Assembly: GCA_964616875.1 (NCBI GenBank)
Contig: CAZTSJ010000031.1
Location: forward strand, 1-13,229
Length of the DNA stretch: 13,229 bases
Direction of reading: 5' to 3'
Source of the DNA: RBG-16-66-20 sp964616875
Lineage (GTDB): Bacteria; Pseudomonadota; Gammaproteobacteria; Burkholderiales; SG8-39
The notes below the pieces were generated by a model, which did not search any database, was not told the origin of the DNA, and was given only the letters and a program-made list of their open reading frames with translations. The first letter of the stretch is position 1; the number at the start of each line of letters is the position of its first letter. A program made the translations under genes and the position numbers. Positions 9,125 to 13,229 of the stretch are shown piece by piece.

Positions 9125-11020
9125 TTACAGACCAGCGGCCTTCAAGCCCTCGCGCAGATAGGCGGGGTGGGCAGGGTTCTTGAAGCGCGACCCGAGGGTT
9201 TCCAGATCGAAAACCGGTAGGTCGCGGCGCAACGCGGCGGCATAGCCAGCCGCCTGCTCCTTGCGCCGCAATTGCATGGCCGCCGCCGCGGCAGTCGCAT
9301 TGAACATGACGAAATTCGGATAGCGTGCCAGACCGCGCTCTGCCATGCGCAGCGCATCCTCATGCCGCCGCGCGAGGTAATACGCCACCGCCAAGTCGAA
9401 GACGTAGCTCGGTTCAAGCGTGGGATCGAATTTCAGCGCCAACTGGAGCGATTCGATGGCACCGGCAATGTCACCTGTGAAAGACAGCGCGGAGCCCCAT
9501 AGCGCCAGAGCATTGGCGTCACTGGGATTGATTTCAATGGCGCGCTTTAGTGCGTTCTGCGCCTGATCGTATTCGGCGCGCGCCAGATGAATTCGACCGA
9601 GCGCGCGGTAACCGTCCGGCTCGTCGGGTGCCAGCGTGATCGCCTGGCGCGCTTCATCGGCAGCCCGCAAAAGGTCGCGATCGGGGAATTCCGTCCAACC
9701 CTGAATGGTCTGCGAGTACAGCGCGTCGGCCAGCAGAGCCCGTGCCGCAGCATAGGCCGGATCCAGTTCGATGGCCCGGGCGATCAGCTCGCGGAAGCGG
9801 CGGTTGGTAGTACGCGAGGCAGCGTGGCCGATGGCGCGCGCCTGCAATGCAAGGTCGAACGCGTTCGGATTCGGTTTGGGGTTGTCAAGCGAGCGCCGAC
9901 CTTCAACCTGGGCGATGCTAGCTGCCAGTGTACCCGCGATCTGACGCGCGATGGCGTCTTGCAGGCTGAAAATATTCGCGAGCTCGCCCTCGAAGCGCTC
10001 GGTCCACAGGACGGTGCCGAGTCGCGCCTCGGTCAGTTGCGCGGCGATGCGCACCTGCTGACCCACGCGTCTCACGCTGCCCACGACCAAATAGTTCGCG
10101 CCGAGCTCGGAGGCGATTTCTTCCGGTGTCGGCGCACGATTCTTGAAGCGCAGCACGGCGTTGTGACCGATCACCCGCAAGGTATTGAAGCGGCCAAGAG
10201 CGCTGATGACCTCCTCGGACACACCATCGGCAAAATAGTCCTGGCTGCTATCGCCCGTTTGATTGGCAAAGGGCAGCACAGCGATGATCGGCATGGCGCC
10301 GACGACACTGGGCTTTGACAACTCGGCTCGCTTCGACTTTTCGGTCCGGTCACGCAGCAAGGCGAGCCCGGTGACCGCGGCAAGCACGACCACCAGTGCC
10401 GCCGCCACCTTGACCCGTGCCGACCAGGGCCGTTTTGGCTCAGCTCGGTACAGCTCTGCGGGCGGCGATGTCACGGCGGCGGCAGCCACTGCCGACGGCT
10501 CGATGCGATAGACCCTGACAGGAAGCGAAATGTTCTTCAGACTCTGCTCGCCGGCGTCAACAATCGGAATATCGAGCTTGCCTCGAACCTGCCGGTACGC
10601 ATCCTCGGAAAGACAGATGCCGCCAGCCTCGGCGATTCCTTCCAGACGGGCGGCGATGTTGACGCCGTCCCCGTAAATGCGGGCCTCGTCGTAAATCACA
10701 TCGCCAACGTTGACGCCGATGCGGAAGTGCATCTGCTGCGCGGGAATGACCGCCAAATTGCGCTGCGCCATCGTCTGTTGCAGGGCAAGCGCACATTCGA
10801 CCGCGCTCACGGCACTGGCAAACTCGGCCAGTATCCCGTCCCCTGCGGTGTCAATGACGTGTCCGCCGAACTGGCCCACCATCGGCAGCACCACCGCCTG
10901 ATGGCCCTTGAGATCTCCTACGGTTCGCGCCTCGTCCGCACCCATCAGCGCGCTGTAGCCGGCGATATCCGCTGCCAGGATCGCTGCGAGCCGACGCGAT
11001 TGTCCCTTAGCGATAGCCAT
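9125..11020 (-). CDS. Membrane-anchored class III adenylate/guanylate cyclase homologue with TolB-like and TPR domains
   Basis: The start at 11020 gives 631 residues. Residues 9-175 are a class III cyclase homology domain: RRLAAILAADIAGYS with metal Asp18, TAGDGILAEF with metal Asp61, FRIGVNVGDV, and IYGDGVNIAARLE with the transition-state residues Asn121 and Arg125. A single membrane segment lies at about 203-223. A TolB-N-like segment follows (about 246-364, IAVLPFANQTGDSSQDYFADG), then TPRs (about 400-600). The cyclase part should face the cytoplasm and the TPR part the periplasm. The position usually held by the base-recognising Lys (family pattern GRIVKTTGDG) is Asp57 here, so the product, cAMP or other, is uncertain. 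An upstream ATG at 11059 would add 13 residues (start of MPLVLRGGG); 11020 is preferred because family members start close to RRLAAIL. It lies downstream of metZ on the same strand. Confidence 0.85.
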   Translation of the reverse strand: MAIAKGQSRRLAAILAADIAGYSALMGADEARTVGDLKGHQAVVLPMVGQFGGHVIDTAGDGILAEFASAVSAVECALALQQTMAQRNLAVIPAQQMHFRIGVNVGDVIYDEARIYGDGVNIAARLEGIAEAGGICLSEDAYRQVRGKLDIPIVDAGEQSLKNISLPVRVYRIEPSAVAAAAVTSPPAELYRAEPKRPWSARVKVAAALVVVLAAVTGLALLRDRTEKSKRAELSKPSVVGAMPIIAVLPFANQTGDSSQDYFADGVSEEVISALGRFNTLRVIGHNAVLRFKNRAPTPEEIASELGANYLVVGSVRRVGQQVRIAAQLTEARLGTVLWTERFEGELANIFSLQDAIARQIAGTLAASIAQVEGRRSLDNPKPNPNAFDLALQARAIGHAASRTTNRRFRELIARAIELDPAYAAARALLADALYSQTIQGWTEFPDRDLLRAADEARQAITLAPDEPDGYRALGRIHLARAEYDQAQNALKRAIEINPSDANALALWGSALSFTGDIAGAIESLQLALKFDPTLEPSYVFDLAVAYYLARRHEDALRMAERGLARYPNFVMFNATAAAAAMQLRRKEQAAGYAAALRRDLPVFDLETLGSRFKNPAHPAYLREGLKAAGL

Positions 11021-11051
11021 GATTTCAAAGGTACCACCCCCCCGCAAGACC

Positions 11052-11075
11052 AGGGGCATTCGTCCATGAGCCCCT
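11052..11075. repeat. Small inverted repeat between metZ and the cyclase gene
   Basis: Perfect six-base arms AGGGGC / GCCCCT are separated by a 12-base loop. On the - strand the left arm includes the AAGGGG that could serve as a ribosome-binding site for the upstream ATG at 11059, and the right arm includes the last base of that ATG. No U tract follows on either strand, so it is not a good intrinsic terminator. A role in limiting use of that start or in 3' end stability of metZ mRNA is only a guess. Confidence 0.3.
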
Positions 11076-11098
11076 TAAAGCGGCGTTAGGACTGCTTG

Positions 11099-12271
11099 TT
11101 ATTCAAACCCCCGCGCAAGATCCGTCTTCAGATCCTCGACCGCCTCCAGTCCAACAGCGACCCGCACCAGGCCTTCGGTGATACCCGCGGCGGCGCGCGC
11201 CTCGGGCGTGATGCGCCCGTGGGTGGTGGTTGCCGGATGCGTGATCGTGGTCCTGACGTCGCCGAGGTTGCCGGTGATCGAGATGAGTTCGGTCGAATCG
11301 ATCACCTTCCAGGCCGCGTCCTTGCCACCCTCGACTTCGAAGGAGACGACGGCGCCGCCGGCGCGCTGCTGGCGCATGGCGAGCGCGTGCTGCGGATGGG
11401 AGGCCAGTCCCGGGTAGTAGACGCGCGTGACTTTCGGATGCTTTTCCAGCCAGCGTGCGAGCTCCAGCGCGCGTTCGGATTGCGCCAGCATGCGCAGTTC
11501 GAGGGTCTCCATTCCCTTCAGTGCTACCCAGGCGTTGAAGGGCGAAATCGAAGGCCCGGCGGTACGCAGGAAGCCGAACACCGCGTCCATCACCGGTCCC
11601 TTGGCGCCGAGGACCGCGCCGCCGATGATTCTGCCCTGCCCGTCCAGGTATTTGGTCGCCGAGTGGATCACCAGGTCGGCGCCGAATTCCAGCGGCCGCT
11701 GCAGCGCTGGCGTGCAAAAGCAGTTGTCCACGGCCAGCAAGGCGCCAGCCTTCTTCGCCACCGCTGCAAGGGCGGCGATGTCGGAGACTTCGCCCAGGGG
11801 ATTGGACGGTGTTTCGACGAAGAACAGGCGCGTGTTGGGTTTGGCAGCGCGCTCCCACTCCTCAACCCGGGTCGGCGACACGAAACTGGTTACGACGCCG
11901 AAGCGCGACAGCACGGTCGCGTAAAGCTGCACCGTGGAACCGAATACGGCGTTCGAACACACGACGTGGTCGCCGGCCTTGAGGACCGCCATCGAGACGG
12001 CGAGCACCGCCGCCATGCCCGAAGCGGTGGCGACGCAGGCCCCGGCGCCCTCGAGCGCGGCGAGGCGGTCCTGGAACATCGTCACTGTGGGGTTGGTGAA
12101 GCGTGAATAAACGAATCCGGTGCCGCTGCCGGTGAAGCGCTCCGCGGCCTGCGCCGCGTTCTCGAACACGAAGCTCGAGGTGAGGTAGAGCGCTTCGGAA
12201 TGCTCGTTGAACTGGCTGCGCGTGGTGCCGGCGCGCACGCCGAGGGTGGAAATGCCGTACTTTTTAGCCAT
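11099..12271 (-). CDS. metZ: O-succinylhomoserine sulfhydrylase
   Basis: MetZ is a PLP enzyme of methionine synthesis that makes homocysteine from O-succinylhomoserine and sulfide in one step. The 390-residue protein has the Cys/Met-metabolism PLP family layout: VYSRFTNPTV, the ATASGMAAV cofactor-phosphate loop, FVETPSNPLGEVSDI, the cofactor Asp in LLAVDNCFCTPALQ, and the Schiff-base Lys207 in HSATKYLDGQGRIIGGAV. SSFVFENAAQAAERF and the purF neighbour favour MetZ over MetB or MetC, though the families are close. The ATG at 12271 is directly preceded by a seven-U tract of an intrinsic terminator and a SAM-II riboswitch, which independently supports a methionine-pathway role and repression by S-adenosylmethionine. 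A ribosome-binding AAGGA lies about 12 bases upstream, inside the terminator 3' arm. Confidence 0.92.
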   Translation of the reverse strand: MAKKYGISTLGVRAGTTRSQFNEHSEALYLTSSFVFENAAQAAERFTGSGTGFVYSRFTNPTVTMFQDRLAALEGAGACVATASGMAAVLAVSMAVLKAGDHVVCSNAVFGSTVQLYATVLSRFGVVTSFVSPTRVEEWERAAKPNTRLFFVETPSNPLGEVSDIAALAAVAKKAGALLAVDNCFCTPALQRPLEFGADLVIHSATKYLDGQGRIIGGAVLGAKGPVMDAVFGFLRTAGPSISPFNAWVALKGMETLELRMLAQSERALELARWLEKHPKVTRVYYPGLASHPQHALAMRQQRAGGAVVSFEVEGGKDAAWKVIDSTELISITGNLGDVRTTITHPATTTHGRITPEARAAAGITEGLVRVAVGLEAVEDLKTDLARGFE

Positions 12272-12310
12272 AAAAAAACCCGATCCTTTCGCTAACTAAG
12301 CGGACCGGGG
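12272..12310 (-). terminator. Intrinsic terminator of the metZ riboswitch (expression platform)
   Basis: On the - strand, CCCGGTCC (12309-12302) pairs with GGATCGGG (12286-12279) in eight base pairs including one G-U, enclosing a 15-base loop. Seven U residues (12278-12272) follow at once and touch the metZ ATG. This is the form of a factor-independent terminator. The 3' arm carries the GGA of the likely ribosome-binding site, so the same hairpin could also block translation. It sits just after a SAM-II aptamer and is therefore most likely its regulated output rather than the end of the purF transcript, though it could also stop purF read-through. Confidence 0.82.
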
Positions 12311-12317
12311 TTCGGCA

Positions 12318-12368
12318 CGCTTTAGCTGAATTTATAGCGCGCCCGCAAGCTGGCTCAAATCGGCGCGT
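12318..12368 (-). promoter_or_regulatory. SAM-II riboswitch aptamer upstream of metZ
   Basis: The - strand matches the SAM-II H-type pseudoknot. P1 is CGCGCC (12367-12362) pairing perfectly with GGCGCG (12343-12338). The 18-base loop opens with the conserved GAUUU and contains GCUUGC. The J segment holds the conserved AUAAA, and the 3' strand is AGCUAAAGC. The loop GCUUGC pairs with GCUAAAGC (12326-12319) leaving a UA bulge, the same arrangement as in the known metX SAM-II aptamer, where the bulged strand helps bind S-adenosylmethionine. SAM-II riboswitches are known upstream of metA, metX and metZ genes in proteobacteria, which fits the downstream gene. Binding is expected to lower metZ expression. 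The assignment rests on recalled consensus, not on a covariance search. Confidence 0.87.
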
Positions 12369-12374
12369 AAGGGG

Positions 12375-12403
12375 ATTATAGCAACATTCAGCCCGTCGCC
12401 GCC
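12375..12403 (-). promoter_or_regulatory. Promoter of metZ overlapping the purF 3' end
   Basis: A perfect -10 hexamer TATAAT is read on the - strand at 12380-12375. The -35 region would lie inside the purF coding end near 12398-12404 and is poor (TGGCGG at 18 bases is the best I see). Transcription would start near 12368, at the first bases of riboswitch helix P1, leaving almost no extra leader. That agreement of promoter and aptamer is the main support. The weak -35 means an activator or read-through from purF could also contribute. Confidence 0.6.
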
Positions 12404-13229
12404 AGGTTGAGGTCCAGCTGCGCGCCCTCGTCGTCCCCGCTGTCGCGCTGCGCGTCGCGGCGGCTTTCGATGATGTGCAGGTAGTCGCTGGTCACATCGC
12501 CGGTGACGTAGACCCCGTCGAAGCAGGAGGTCTCGAAGCTGGCGAGCTTCGGGTTCGTCTTGCGCACCGCCTCCTTGAGCGCATCCAGGTCCTGGTAGAT
12601 GAGCGCGTCGGCGCCGATTTCCATGCCCACCTCGGCCTCGCTGCGGTGCGCGGCGATCAGCTCGGCGCGGGTCGGCATGTCGATGCCGTAGACGTTCGGA
12701 TAGCGCACCGGCGGCGCCGCCGAGGCGAAGAACACCTTGCGCGCGCCGGATTCGCGCGCCATCGTCACGATTTCCCGGCTGGTGGTGCCGCGCACGATGG
12801 AATCGTCCACCAGCAGCACATTCTTGCCGCGGAACTCCATCCCGATCACGTTTAGCTTCTGGCGCACCGAACGGGTGCGCACTTCCTGGCCCGGCATGAT
12901 GAAAGTGCGGCCGATGTAGCGGTTCTTCACGAAGCCCTCGCGGTAGGGCACGCCAAGGCCCGCCGCGAGTTGCAGCGCGGACGGCCGGCTCGAATCCGGA
13001 ATCGGAATCACGACGTCGATCTGGAGATGCTGGTACTGGCGCTTGATCTTCTCGGCCAGCTTCTCGCCCATGTGCAGGCGCGCCTCATAAACCGAAGCGC
13101 CGTCGATGAGCGAGTCGGGCCGCGCCAGGTAGACATATTCGAAGATGCAGGGATTGAGCCCGGTCTTGTCGGCGCACTGCTGGCTGAAGAAATTGCCGTC
13201 TTCGTCGATGAACACCGCCTCGCCGGGCG
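12388..13229 (-). CDS. purF: Amidophosphoribosyltransferase, C-terminal part
   Basis: PurF catalyses the first committed step of purine synthesis, making phosphoribosylamine from PRPP and glutamine in the cytoplasm. The gene runs off the right edge; the visible 280 residues include the end of the glutaminase region (PGEAVFIDEDG, NPCIFEYVYLARPDS) and the whole phosphoribosyltransferase domain. The PRPP-binding loop VLLVDDSIVRGTTS is intact, as are GFVKNRYIGRTFIMPGQ, ASAAPPVRYPNVYGIDMP and CFDGVYVTGDV. The N-terminal catalytic Cys lies outside the window. The gene ends 116 bases before metZ on the same strand, and its last codons overlap the metZ promoter region. purF next to metZ is a recurrent proteobacterial order. 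Confidence 0.96.
   Translation of the reverse strand, partial: PGEAVFIDEDGNFFSQQCADKTGLNPCIFEYVYLARPDSLIDGASVYEARLHMGEKLAEKIKRQYQHLQIDVVIPIPDSSRPSALQLAAGLGVPYREGFVKNRYIGRTFIMPGQEVRTRSVRQKLNVIGMEFRGKNVLLVDDSIVRGTTSREIVTMARESGARKVFFASAAPPVRYPNVYGIDMPTRAELIAAHRSEAEVGMEIGADALIYQDLDALKEAVRKTNPKLASFETSCFDGVYVTGDVTSDYLHIIESRRDAQRDSGDDEGAQLDLNLAATG

Noticed and set aside
11037..11043. Run of seven C as a phase-variable tract at the cyclase start
   Set aside because: It lies upstream of the preferred ATG at 11020, so length changes would not alter the conserved protein; a tract this short is expected by chance here.
11096..12106. Long + strand open frame of 336 codons opposite metZ
   Set aside because: It mirrors metZ codon structure, shows no family motif and begins inside the metZ end; metZ is clearly the real gene.

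Overview
The window is a high-GC chromosomal segment of a Gram-negative bacterium, most likely a betaproteobacterium. The reasons are gene content and order (dnaK-dnaJ; cysS divergent from a TPR / L,D-transpeptidase / cyclophilin / lpxH row; purF followed by metZ), an orphan Bug-type solute-binding protein, and a lipid A enzyme that requires an outer membrane. It looks like core chromosome with a few accessory genes. There is no insertion sequence, phage gene, CRISPR array, tRNA or rRNA, and no stretch over about 120 bases without a gene or regulatory element.

Left part (1-3552): the 3' end of dnaK and complete dnaJ form a chaperone operon on the + strand. A glyoxalase-like (VOC) gene follows on the + strand, convergent with an exported Bug/TctC-type solute-binding protein on the - strand that has no TctA/TctB membrane partners here.

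Middle (3653-8554): cysS lies on the - strand and starts at TTG. Divergent from it, four tightly packed + strand genes form an apparent cell-envelope operon: a secreted TPR protein, a secreted YkuD L,D-transpeptidase (TTG start overlapping the previous stop), a periplasmic cyclophilin (ATGA overlap) and lpxH (GTG start). The first two proteins carry the same kind of C-terminal NTF2-like domain, which suggests they work together on the peptidoglycan side of the envelope.

Right part (8563-13229): a small exported YHS-domain protein has its own sigma70-like promoter and lower GC. It converges, with a 5-base gap, on a large membrane-anchored class III nucleotide cyclase homologue fused to a TolB-like segment and TPRs. 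Upstream of the cyclase on the same strand lie metZ (O-succinylhomoserine sulfhydrylase) and the 3' part of purF.

The most informative non-coding element is the purF-metZ gap. On the - strand it holds a perfect -10 box, then a SAM-II riboswitch aptamer starting about where transcription should begin, then an intrinsic terminator whose U tract touches the metZ ATG. A possible antiterminator pairing links the aptamer to the terminator. This would switch metZ off when S-adenosylmethionine is abundant. I found no evidence of a wholly new multi-gene system. The points most worth following up are the riboswitch expression platform, the cyclase with an altered base-recognition position, and the paired TPR/L,D-transpeptidase proteins.
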